DNA of 16,903 nucleotides from JAEXNA01 sp050486105 (GCA_050486105.1 JBJHCR010000115.1:1-16903), one strand, 5' to 3'; positions 6,231-13,266 are shown, counted from the first letter of the stretch. The notes: generated by a model not told the origin, from the letters alone. Program-made: numbers and translations.

Positions 6231-7676
6231 TCACTCCCCAACCTCCAACAACTCCGCCAAGGCTTCCATCTCTTCAAGAGCGACCTTCAGATGCCCGATG
6301 ATCTCCTCGGCGATCTCGTCCGGTTCGGGCAAGTCGTCGGCGTTTTCGGCATCCTCATCCCTCAACCAGGAAATATCCAGATTCTCGCCCCGTTCGGCGA
6401 TCTGCTGCCGGGTGAAACAGCGGAATCGTCCCTCCTCCCCTTGATCAACCCGCTCCGTGCAGCGGTAGCAGGACTCGAACTCTGAAAAATGGTTGCGGGT
6501 TAAGGGAGTGCGTTTGCCAAAGCTTGGCATATTGGTCCGCATGTCGAAGACCCAAACGTTCTTGGTGTTGCCTTCATCGGTTTTGCCTCGGGTGAAGAAG
6601 AGCACGTTGGTCTTCACCCCTTGAGCGTAGAAGATGCCGGTGGGAAGGCGTAGAATGGTGTTCAGGTCGCATTTGTCCATGAGGTCGGCCCGAATCTTGG
6701 CCCCCACATTGCCCTCGAATAAGACGTTGTCGGGCAAGACCACCGCGGCTCGGCCGCCGGGTTTCAAGCCCCGGTAGATGTGCTGCAGGAAGGCCAGCTG
6801 TTTATTGGAGGTGGGGTAGGTGAAGTCGTCTCGGGTGGGCCCGCCCCCGCCTTTCTTGGACCCGAAGGGCGGATTGGTGAGGATGACGTCGGCTTTGGGG
6901 AGCTGCGCTCCACCAGGTGCCAGGGTGTCCCCGTACTCTAGGCCGCCCTCGATGTCGTGAAGCATCAGGTTCATTAGGGCCAGGCGGTGGGCGTCGCGGA
7001 CCAATTCCATGCCCACAAAGGCTCTCTGCTTTTGAAAGCGCTGCTGGTCCTCGGAGAGGTCGAAGAGGTCGTCGGTCTGCTGCTTGATGTAGTGATCGGC
7101 GGCCACCAGAAATCCCCCGGTTCCGGCGGCGGGGTCTTGGATGGTCTCCCCGGGCTGGGGATCGATGAGTTCCACCATACAGTCGATCAGCGGGCGGGGC
7201 GTGAAGTACTGGCCGGCCCCGGATTTCTTCTCATTGGCGTTCTTCTCCAACAGGCCCTCGTAGAGATCTCCCAAGCCTTCCGACTTAGCACTGAACCAGT
7301 CCAGGGCATCGATGCTCTCGGTCAGGGTCTTCAGGTTGCGGGGCACGGTCAGCGAAGAGTTGGCGTTGGCGAAGATGGCCTTGACCCGGTCGGACTTGGC
7401 CTCAGTGCCCAAGTGCAGCAGCATACCCCGGTAATACTCCAACTGCTCCAAACCCTCACGCTCGGCCAGGTCTTTCCATCGATAGCCTTCGGGCAGATTG
7501 CTCTCCCGCTCGGTCTCCTGGGCCATCTTAAGAAACAGCAGATAGGTGAGTTCGGTGACGTACTGGTGATAGGTGATCCCATCGTCGCGGAGGACATCAC
7601 AAAGCGACCAGAGTTTTTGGACAATATCGGTGGTGGTGGCGGACCTGGAGGTAACGCCTGCGGCTTGTAGGGACAT
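6231..7676 (-). CDS. hsdM: Type I restriction-modification methyltransferase subunit HsdM
   Basis: A 481-residue N6-adenine DNA methyltransferase subunit. The N-terminal helical domain (about 10-140) is followed by the catalytic fold: the AdoMet loop DPAAGTGGF at 181-189, the catalytic NPPF at 268-271 and the KSGAGQYFTP target-region motif at 151-160. Length is normal and no break is seen. HsdM normally needs HsdS for DNA recognition, yet no hsdS-like gene with paired target-recognition domains exists here. The start at 7676 (MSLQAAGVTS) is supported by the deletion scar at 8559, which preserves nearly the same start (MSLQATGVTS) and leader. Longer starts would run through the palindrome at 7764-7782. 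Two TA pairs separate it from hsdR. Confidence 0.93.
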   Translation of the reverse strand: MSLQAAGVTSRSATTTDIVQKLWSLCDVLRDDGITYHQYVTELTYLLFLKMAQETERESNLPEGYRWKDLAEREGLEQLEYYRGMLLHLGTEAKSDRVKAIFANANSSLTVPRNLKTLTESIDALDWFSAKSEGLGDLYEGLLEKNANEKKSGAGQYFTPRPLIDCMVELIDPQPGETIQDPAAGTGGFLVAADHYIKQQTDDLFDLSEDQQRFQKQRAFVGMELVRDAHRLALMNLMLHDIEGGLEYGDTLAPGGAQLPKADVILTNPPFGSKKGGGGPTRDDFTYPTSNKQLAFLQHIYRGLKPGGRAAVVLPDNVLFEGNVGAKIRADLMDKCDLNTILRLPTGIFYAQGVKTNVLFFTRGKTDEGNTKNVWVFDMRTNMPSFGKRTPLTRNHFSEFESCYRCTERVDQGEEGRFRCFTRQQIAERGENLDISWLRDEDAENADDLPEPDEIAEEIIGHLKVALEEMEALAELLEVGE

Positions 7677-7763
7677 GGGGATCGATTTCTCAACCGAGGG
7701 AGGGATCCCTGGGGAAAGGATTTGTCCGTCCGGTGGCGCTCGTGTTTCAGATGCCCCACAAAC

Positions 7764-7782
7764 GGTCAACAGGCTGTTGACC
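7764..7782. promoter_or_regulatory. 19-bp palindrome upstream of hsdM
   Basis: GGTCAACAG and CTGTTGACC form a perfect 9-bp inverted repeat around one G, about 90 bases before the hsdM start. It has the shape of an operator for a dimeric repressor and contains a TTGACC that could act as a -35 element. The parallel leader in the scar keeps one half (8612-8620) but has lost the other. Confidence 0.5.
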
Positions 7783-7826
7783 AATTTTGCTGGGCCCCGG
7801 CCGGGCTCTCGGAGTTGGCCGCTCGT

Positions 7827-8219
7827 TCAAAAGATCAGCCCGGGTAACGAGTAGCGCTCGAAGACTTGGTCATCCGAAATCACGATAAGGTCTTCCGCGA
7901 TAGCCTGGCTGATCAGAAGCCGGTCAAATGGGTCCCGGTGAACCGGAGGCAGCGAGTGAACCCCTGCCGCGTGTGAGAGGTGAACGGGGAGAATCGTGAA
8001 GTTACTACGCTGGGCAAGAGCTTGAAAGAAAGGAGCGGGTTTGCCAGGCAGTTGCATCTTGCCGAGAGCCGATTTGATGGAAGCCTCCCAGACCGAGACA
8101 ACGCTCAAGAAGATCGGGTTGTCCTTGCTCTTGATAAGGGCTTTAGCCCGCTCGGACAGACGCGGACTCCCGGCGGCCCACCAGAGCGCGATGTGGGTGT
8201 CGAGGAGGTAGGACTTCAC
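7827..8219 (-). CDS. VapC-type PIN toxin of a Phd-VapC pair
   Basis: A 130-residue PIN-domain ribonuclease. D7 lies in SYLLDTHIALWW, E45 in SVWEASIKSALGK, and D96/D99 in HRDPFDRLLISQA; ISDDQVFERY supplies the last acidic pair. The DTH...W and WEASIK features belong to the VapC group commonly paired with Phd-type antitoxins. The start overlaps the antitoxin stop (ATGA). Its stop lies about 35 bases from the hsdM leader homology, so the toxin gene abuts the hsdM control region. It is not closely similar to the VapC at 5794-6207. The gene looks intact. Confidence 0.93.
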   Translation of the reverse strand: MKSYLLDTHIALWWAAGSPRLSERAKALIKSKDNPIFLSVVSVWEASIKSALGKMQLPGKPAPFFQALAQRSNFTILPVHLSHAAGVHSLPPVHRDPFDRLLISQAIAEDLIVISDDQVFERYSLPGLIF

Positions 8220-8446
8220 TCGAAGTGAGCCATGAATTCTTCGTCCATGGGTTCGAAGAACGAATCGGGCACCTCGAACTCGCCTTTGAACGGCCCGAAC
8301 TCCCTCTCGGAGGTCGGCGCCCGGTAGGGGCTTAGGATCGCTACGGGCTTACCGGCCTTGGCGATGAGGACCTCCTCACCAGCTCCTACCAAAGTCAGGA
8401 TGGCCGAGAACTGTGTCTTGGCTTCATGGACGTTGAACTGCTTCAT
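8216..8446 (-). CDS. Phd/YefM-type antitoxin
   Basis: A 76-residue antitoxin. The start MKQFNVHEAKTQFSAILTLV and the following GEEVLIAKAGKPVAILSPY are the canonical Phd/YefM DNA-binding dimer domain. The last 30 residues (FEVPDSFFEPMDEEFMAHFE) are acidic and aromatic, the typical toxin-neutralising arm. It would neutralise the VapC encoded immediately downstream and repress its own promoter. A good promoter ends six bases before the ATG, so the mRNA may have almost no leader, and no Shine-Dalgarno site is visible. It starts 48 bases from the hsdM'-'hsdR scar. Confidence 0.93.
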   Translation of the reverse strand: MKQFNVHEAKTQFSAILTLVGAGEEVLIAKAGKPVAILSPYRAPTSEREFGPFKGEFEVPDSFFEPMDEEFMAHFE

Positions 8447-8481
8447 ATTCTCAGAATAAGGTTAGTCCAGGGGTTAGTCAA
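8447..8481 (-). promoter_or_regulatory. Promoter/operator of phd-vapC, predicted leaderless
   Basis: On the minus strand TTGACT (8476-8481), 17 bases, TATTCT (8453-8458), then six bases to the ATG. Transcription would begin at or next to the start codon. GACTAACC occurs twice between the boxes, and an 11-base palindrome (8447-8457) covers the -10. Both are natural antitoxin-binding candidates. Confidence 0.65.
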
Positions 8482-8494
8482 TTTTATTCAAAAG

Positions 8495-8573
8495 AGCTCA
8501 CGCCACGTCATCATCCCAGGCGGCTTCCTGGAGGTAACGCCGGTGGCTTGTAGGGACATGGGGATTGATTTCT
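8495..8573 (-). pseudogene. Chimeric deletion scar: hsdM start fused to hsdR end
   Basis: Bases 8495-8535 are identical to 9276-9316, the last codons and stop of hsdR. Bases 8527-8573 match 7644-7690, the first codons and leader of hsdM, with three differences. The halves share CCTGGAGGT, which also occurs in both parent genes, so the join is at a 9-bp microhomology. In transcription order the scar is an hsdM leader, ten hsdM codons and then hsdR's end out of frame, giving a 23-codon reading frame from ATG 8559. It is what remains after deleting a complete hsdM-to-hsdR stretch. Weaker similarity to the hsdM leader continues to about 8632. Confidence 0.85.
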
Positions 8574-8634
8574 AACTATTAGGGTGGGCTCCATGGGGAT
8601 AGGTCTTGGGCCTGTTGACCATATTTGCTGAGGG

Positions 8635-8937
8635 TTACTCGAAAAAGCTTTGCCAGTTTCGCGATGCTCGCTCAATAAAGAGAACCTCTAACTTCTCATC
8701 CACCACCCTGTAGGCAATCAAGGACGGACCTATGGGCCAAAAATAGACTTCAGTGTCTCGGCAGAGGTCTTCATGGGCACGACCCAAGTGCGGATTCTGG
8801 CAAAGGAGAGCAAGTCCGGAATTGATTCGATCTAGTACACGAAGTGCTGTGGCCACGCCAAACTTGCTCTCAACGAAGTCAAGGATTCTCACCAGACCGC
8901 GCTGAGCATTGGGAGTAAGGTGAAGGTCAAGAGACAG
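8635..8937 (-). CDS. ParE/RelE-family toxin, start codon uncertain
   Basis: A toxin of about 100 residues: LDLHLTPNAQRGLVRILDFV, VATALRVLDRINSGLALL, NPHLGRAHEDL, then VYFWPIGPSLIAYRVVDEKL and VLFIERASRNW. This is the ParE/RelE fold, with Arg-rich strands and a helical hairpin; ParE members poison gyrase and RelE members cut mRNA. Family homology clearly begins before the first GTG (8892), whose use would cut off the first beta strand. The only earlier candidate in frame is CTG at 8937, two codons after the antitoxin's TAG. The two genes share a frame and are separated only by that stop and one codon. Start by CTG or by read-through are the possibilities; the GTG form is 85 residues. Confidence 0.82.
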   Translation of the reverse strand: MSLDLHLTPNAQRGLVRILDFVESKFGVATALRVLDRINSGLALLCQNPHLGRAHEDLCRDTEVYFWPIGPSLIAYRVVDEKLEVLFIERASRNWQSFFE

Positions 8938-8940
8938 AGC

Positions 8941-9195
8941 CTAAAGCCGACTTTCTAAGTTTGCTCGAAGCCGAGCAAAGACTTCCTCGCCCGGCTCCGA
9001 TAAGCCGGCGTTGGCTTCTTCGAGCCCTCTTGCCAGCGAACGTCTCAAGACCTCTCGAGTATCCCCGTGCTCCCGATCTCGCTGGATTAGGAGCCTCAGA
9101 CCCTCTCGGACAACTTCGCTTTGGTCGCTATAGAGGCCTGAGTCGACTTTCTCTTGCACTACTCGTTCGAGTTCCGGGGTAAGCTTGACGTTCAT
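8941..9195 (-). CDS. ParD-type antitoxin (ribbon-helix-helix)
   Basis: An 84-residue antitoxin. MNVKLTPELERVVQEKVDSG followed by YSDQSEVVREGLRLL is the standard ParD/CopG ribbon-helix-helix domain, which dimerises and binds operator DNA. The remaining residues (EVLRRSLARGLEEANAGLSE) form the toxin-binding helix. It should neutralise the ParE-like product downstream. The ATG at 9195 starts the domain directly and lies six bases after a good -10 box; an ATG at 9219 would add eight residues but falls inside the promoter. No Shine-Dalgarno site is visible. It begins 84 bases after the hsdR stop and ends in TAG. Confidence 0.92.
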   Translation of the reverse strand: MNVKLTPELERVVQEKVDSGLYSDQSEVVREGLRLLIQRDREHGDTREVLRRSLARGLEEANAGLSEPGEEVFARLRANLESRL

Positions 9196-9201
9196 AGAGA
9201 G

Positions 9202-9230
9202 ATCGTAGGTGAGGGACATAAACTTGTCAA
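9202..9230 (-). promoter_or_regulatory. Promoter of parDE-like pair, predicted leaderless
   Basis: On the minus strand TTGACA (9225-9230), 17 bases, TACGAT (9202-9207), then six bases to the ATG at 9195. The geometry is the same as for the phd-vapC promoter at 8447-8481. Confidence 0.65.
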
Positions 9231-9278
9231 CGAGGTCGGAAGGAATAGAGAGGGCGGGTTCATCGGAGGTTGCTTAGC

Positions 9279-11849
9279 TCACGCCACGTCATCATCCCAG
9301 GCGGCTTCCTGGAGGTCGGCCAGGATGGCTTCCATATGACCGTCGAAAATTTTGTTCAATCGATTGAACCCACCCTTGGACTTGAACTGTCCCTGGTTCA
9401 GGGCCTCCCGGTCCACCACGGTCTCTTGCTTCATCTGTTTGGCGATTCGCTCCAGCCAGTTCTGTTGGGGCTGGGTCCAGGCCCGTTTGGCCAGAATTTT
9501 CTGCAGGGCTCGGTCCACCCGCTCTTGGTAGGGCACCAGGGGACACCCGAGGGCGCGTTGGCGTATGAAACCGATGATACTGGCGGCGATCTCCACGTTG
9601 GTGGTCTCTCTCCAGGCACTTCTCAGACTGATGTCGGTGAAGCCGTCAAAGGCCAGGGTCTGCTGCAACTCCTTCAGTTGGGTTCGGGTGAGGTCGCGAG
9701 GGCGCTGGGTGACCACCAGAAGGGCGGGGATCTTGTTCAGGTTGTCGCTGATGAAGTGGGCGAAGTCTTCCAGGTAGTCGGCGGGCCGGCGATTCTTGGG
9801 ACCGTAGCCGCGCTCGACCCGCCGCACTTCGTCTTCGTGCTCGGAGACGAGGAATTTGGTGCCGTCGCCCACGGTGGAGTCCAGAAAGTCCGGTAGGGTA
9901 GGGTGGGCGGCCAGCCAGGTGACCACCGCTTCCGGAGAACTCCGACGAAAGAGGTCGAGCACGTCCTTGACCGTCATCTGGGTGAGGGTCTCGAACTCTT
10001 GACGGGCCGAATCGGTTAGCTTCTTTCGCTGGAGCTTGGTGATCAGTTGCTCCAGGAACTCTTGTTTGGCGGCCGGGTCCGGCACCTGGGCCAGTTCTTC
10101 TGTTAGTTGGGCGTAGGTCACCTTGGGCTGGGTCACCACCGGCTTCATGTCGGTGTAGTCTTGCATGGCCTCGTAGAGCTGCACGGCGTCGAAAATGCGA
10201 AAAACCTTCTTGTCGATGTCCTCACACAGCCGGGTGGCTCGACCCATCATCTGCTCATACAGGATTCGGCTTCGCACTCTTCTCAAGAACACCAGATTGA
10301 CAATCTCGGGGACGTCGATGCCGGTGGTCAGAAGGTCCACGGTCACGGCGATGCTGGGGTATTGCTCGTTCTTGAAGCGGCGGATCAGCTCGGCTGGTTT
10401 GTCGGCAGCTCCGGTGATCTTCCGGATGGCCTTGTCGCTCAGGCCTCCGTAGACCTCGTCCATGGCCTCGGTGAGCAGGCGCACCACCATGTCCGCGTGC
10501 ACATCGGTGGCACAGAAGATCAGGGTCTTCCCGGGAAGGTCCGGGTCGATCTGTCGGGCCAACTGTTCACAGACCACCCGGTTGAAATTCTCAGTGAGAA
10601 CCCGCTTATTGAAGCTCTCAAGCTCCATGGTCACTTCATCGGGGGCGTTCACCAGATCCAGAGTCTGCCGCTTCACGTGGTAGACTTGCATGGGTTCGCC
10701 TGCCTTCCAGGTGATGCCGTCTTCGGCCAGGGCGGTGACGATCTGGATAGGAGGCTCGTGGTCCACCAGAAAGCCTTCGATCACCGCCTGGCGATAGCTG
10801 TACTGAAAGGCCGGCTCTCCGAAGATCTCCACGGTGTGCAGAGCCGGGGTGGCGGTGAGCCCGATGCGCACCGCGTCGAAGTGGTCCAGCACCCGGCGAT
10901 ACTTGGAGATGTAATCTTCTTCGCTGCGAAAGGAAAGCTCCGCGTCCGACATCTCTTTGTCCAGGTTGTAGCCCCGGTGGCACTCGTCCACGATGACGCA
11001 GTCGTACTGGTCCACGGTGGCGCTGTTCGGGTCGGAGTGTTCGGAGTAAAGACAGCGTTGAACCATAGCCTGCACGGTGGCCAGATGAACCCGAGTGGTG
11101 ATCTCGGGGGTGAGGTCGCCCAGACCCTTGACCTCATAGATGTCGGTGAAGGTCTGAAAGCTCTCCATCGTCACATCTTTGAAGGTGTTGTGGGCTTGCT
11201 CGCCCAGTGAGGTGCGGTCCACCAGAAAGAGGATGCGGTGGAAGCGCTTGGCCTTAAGAAGACGGTAGATGAGCCCGATGGCGGTTCGAGTCTTGCCCGT
11301 TCCGGTGGCCATGGCAAGCAGGATGTCGCGCTTGCCCTGGGCCAGGCTCGCCTCCACGGCTTTGATGGCTTCGTTTTGGTAGGGGCGCAGACTGAGGTAG
11401 TCGAGGTCTTCTTGTTCGAGGGCTTTGGTGGCTTCGGCGATGTCCTTCTTGAGATAGGCCATCAGGCCGTCGGGGGTGTACCAACCTTCCAGCGCTCGGG
11501 CTACTCGAAGAAGGGTGAGGGCCTCGGCATGAGTGCCCTCGACATCGTGAACGGCTTTGTTGCCGGTCTTTCGAATCAGATGAAAGGCCTCTGCGGCTTG
11601 CTCGTTCAGAACGTTCTCGTAGCGGAGGGTGTTGATGATCTCCAGGAAGTTGGCGTTCGGCTGAAGGGGGGTGTTGGTGACGGCCGCCATCTGGGCGATG
11701 AGAATCTCGCCGTACTGGCGCAGCTTGGTGAGAGCCGTGCTGGGGTCGTCGGCGTAGTACTTTTCCGCGAGAAGACCAAGTTTATGAAGTAGCGGGCTGT
11801 GCTCCACCAGAAAGCCGAAGTTGGTATGTTGTTGGCCTTGCTCGCTCAT
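9279..11849 (-). CDS. hsdR: HsdR-like type I restriction motor subunit lacking the nuclease domain
   Basis: An 856-residue SF2 ATPase that, in the family, pulls DNA through the R-M complex. Residues 1-125 resemble the DUF4145-type N-terminal domain of EcoKI-like HsdR (DDPSTALTKLRQYGEILIAQ, RKTGNKAVHD). The motor follows: ATGTGKT 181-187, DECH 288-291, LTATP 331-335, DLLTTGIDVP 505-514 and MMGRATR 534-540. Then comes the EcoEI_R_C-like helical end (RPRDLTRTQLKELQQ, LRSAWRETTNVEIAASIIGF). E. coli K-12 HsdR is about 1,170 residues and carries a coiled linker and PD-(D/E)XK nuclease (D...EAK) between these parts. Here only about 30 residues separate them, and no such block is seen anywhere. It therefore looks translocation-capable but unable to cut. 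It lies 29 bases after the SLOG gene. Confidence 0.93.
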   Translation of the reverse strand: MSEQGQQHTNFGFLVEHSPLLHKLGLLAEKYYADDPSTALTKLRQYGEILIAQMAAVTNTPLQPNANFLEIINTLRYENVLNEQAAEAFHLIRKTGNKAVHDVEGTHAEALTLLRVARALEGWYTPDGLMAYLKKDIAEATKALEQEDLDYLSLRPYQNEAIKAVEASLAQGKRDILLAMATGTGKTRTAIGLIYRLLKAKRFHRILFLVDRTSLGEQAHNTFKDVTMESFQTFTDIYEVKGLGDLTPEITTRVHLATVQAMVQRCLYSEHSDPNSATVDQYDCVIVDECHRGYNLDKEMSDAELSFRSEEDYISKYRRVLDHFDAVRIGLTATPALHTVEIFGEPAFQYSYRQAVIEGFLVDHEPPIQIVTALAEDGITWKAGEPMQVYHVKRQTLDLVNAPDEVTMELESFNKRVLTENFNRVVCEQLARQIDPDLPGKTLIFCATDVHADMVVRLLTEAMDEVYGGLSDKAIRKITGAADKPAELIRRFKNEQYPSIAVTVDLLTTGIDVPEIVNLVFLRRVRSRILYEQMMGRATRLCEDIDKKVFRIFDAVQLYEAMQDYTDMKPVVTQPKVTYAQLTEELAQVPDPAAKQEFLEQLITKLQRKKLTDSARQEFETLTQMTVKDVLDLFRRSSPEAVVTWLAAHPTLPDFLDSTVGDGTKFLVSEHEDEVRRVERGYGPKNRRPADYLEDFAHFISDNLNKIPALLVVTQRPRDLTRTQLKELQQTLAFDGFTDISLRSAWRETTNVEIAASIIGFIRQRALGCPLVPYQERVDRALQKILAKRAWTQPQQNWLERIAKQMKQETVVDREALNQGQFKSKGGFNRLNKIFDGHMEAILADLQEAAWDDDVA

Positions 11850-11852
11850 CCC

Positions 11853-11897
11853 CCAGGACCTAGAGTTGTGATTCTTTCTTAAAGTAGAGGGTCCTGG
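11853..11897. promoter_or_regulatory. Inverted repeat spanning the SLOG-hsdR junction
   Basis: CCAGGACC (11853-11860) and GGTCCTGG (11890-11897) are perfect complements separated by 29 bases containing the SLOG stop codon. On the minus-strand transcript one arm lies just before the GGGG-ATG of hsdR. A closed stem could hide that ribosome site until ribosomes finishing the SLOG gene open it. The loop is long, so this is tentative. Confidence 0.35.
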
Positions 11898-12574
11898 TGA
11901 TTGGGGATGTCGCTGTTCGAAGTAGTCGTTGGCGACACTGGGAGCCCAGAGCTGCCCTCTTGACGACTTATACTTCTGTGCGTTAGGTCGTCCGCATTCT
12001 GGGGATGAGACCGATGACCCTCAGGCAAAGTTTTCTTCAACCAACCATCGAGATCTTCAAGACCGCTGTAAGTGTTGTCTTGGAAGGCCTTCAAGAGCTC
12101 TGAACAGTCGAACCGTTCTCTCGTTTCAGCCAGCAGAAAGAGGGCCCGAGGGCGGCCATAGCGTTGGGCTAGGTGGGCTTCCGATAGGGTGCCGGCCTCA
12201 CCGTAGACGAAAATCAAGGCTCCAGAACTCAAGACGTTAACGCTATTTCGACTTCCAGCGGTGGCTCCCTCAGAGCCTCGCTGCCAGAGGTGAGTCTGCA
12301 CCGGGACTTCTATGAACGGATTGGGATAGCCCTGGGGGGGATTTGCACAAGCCATGCTTTCGGCCGGGAGAACGCCGATGGTTAGCCCTAGGCGCTGGGG
12401 ATGCTCCACGAAGGCTTGGCAAGCGGCCTAAATTTGGCCAGCCCCGCCCCCTGTAAGCAGGTGGTAGCCACGGCTTGCGGCCAACGAACCGACCTGAGCA
12501 GCCTCAGGCGTGACCCAGCGACCGGAGCCCATGAGGCCGACGATCGGCCTGCGAAAGATAGCAGAAGGGCTCAC
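11879..12574 (-). pseudogene. SLOG-fold protein (TIGR00725/LOG-like) interrupted by TAG
   Basis: Read through the stop, this is a 231-residue Rossmann-like SLOG/LOG protein. RPIVGLMGSGRWVTPEAAQV and SRGYHLLTGGGAGQI form the nucleotide-binding N-terminus. RLGLTIGVLPAES follows, then VNVLSSGALIFVYGEAGTLS, whose EAGTLSE corresponds to the family's GGxGTxxE loop. Codon 49 is TAG (12430-12428), exactly in frame within GGGAGQI-stop-AACQAFVEHP, where relatives continue without a break. A single GAG-to-TAG change would explain it. The start is GTG at 12574, overlapping the upstream gene's TGA. The C-terminal piece could restart at GTG 12409 but would lack the nucleotide loop. Related proteins bind nucleotides or act as phosphoribohydrolases; the substrate is unknown. 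Confidence 0.75.
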
Positions 12575-13266
12575 TCCACTGACTCCCGGTTTTTCCAGCT
12601 CTTCGCAAGCTCTTGGAGCTGAGTCCCAAAGGACTCTTTTGGACCGTTCTCGAGCAGGGGCAAGAGGTTGCGCAGTTCACGTGACGTGGTCCGAAGGGGT
12701 TCTTCAAAGTCCCCTCCTGCGTGGGAAAAGCAGGCCATCTGCAACAAGGCTTCGGCGTAATTGTCCAGCAAGACTTTTTGCTCGGGGAGGTTTGGATGCT
12801 TGGACAGGAGATTCAAGACTTTCATCACAAAAGCGACCGGTGAGCCGGCTACAAAAGCTTCGTCTTCGCCCCGCCGCAAGCGCCACAACCCCAGCATTAT
12901 CCAAGATTGGGGAGACATCGCTCGATATACGGCTTCGGCTTCCACTGCTGAAGCTAGGCTGCAAGCTAGCTCCCAGACTTCCTCGGGGCCTTGGTCCTGG
13001 AAGTACTCCGGGTATCCCTCTATGGCTTCGATATTTGAGTTGCCGGGTAGAGAGGTGTTGCACCAGGACATGAGTACCGAGCGGTTGGAGAGGGCGTAGG
13101 TGCAGAGGACACGGCAGTCGGCAGCGGCGAGCGTGGCCCCTTGCTGATCGACCCAATACAAGGTGCAGGTTCTGAGATCTAGTCGGTAGGAAGCTTCGCC
13201 TGCCTGGTGCGAACTAAGGAACTTCTGGAGCCTGTCTTGACGCTCCGTCCAACTAGGATCCGCCAT
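12571..13266 (-). CDS. DUF6882-like protein of unknown function
   Basis: A 231-residue soluble protein. The first half fits the pattern I associate with DUF6882: YRLDLRTCTLYWVDQQGATL, then SVLMSWCNTSLPG, where relatives typically show a W-x-W-x-x-N motif, then an EVWELA...AEAVYRA helix. The second half is helical and Leu-rich (VMKVLNLLSKHPNLPEQKVL). No signal peptide or catalytic motif is seen. The ATG is only three bases after the gspF stop, and its TGA overlaps the GTG of the SLOG gene, so the three are translationally linked. Cysteines are more frequent than usual. The domain name is from memory of the pattern and should be treated as provisional; the reading frame itself is solid. Confidence 0.75.
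   Translation of the reverse strand: MADPSWTERQDRLQKFLSSHQAGEASYRLDLRTCTLYWVDQQGATLAAADCRVLCTYALSNRSVLMSWCNTSLPGNSNIEAIEGYPEYFQDQGPEEVWELACSLASAVEAEAVYRAMSPQSWIMLGLWRLRRGEDEAFVAGSPVAFVMKVLNLLSKHPNLPEQKVLLDNYAEALLQMACFSHAGGDFEEPLRTTSRELRNLLPLLENGPKESFGTQLQELAKSWKNRESVE

Noticed and set aside
9279..11210. Long open frames antisense to hsdR and hsdM
   Set aside because: They lack domain features and follow the codon pattern of the sense genes; they are shadows.
8941..12430. TAG recoded as sense, suggested by the SLOG stop and the in-frame ParD-ParE junction
   Set aside because: TAG also ends the exonuclease, GspF and thioredoxin-like genes at natural C-termini, so general recoding is not supported.
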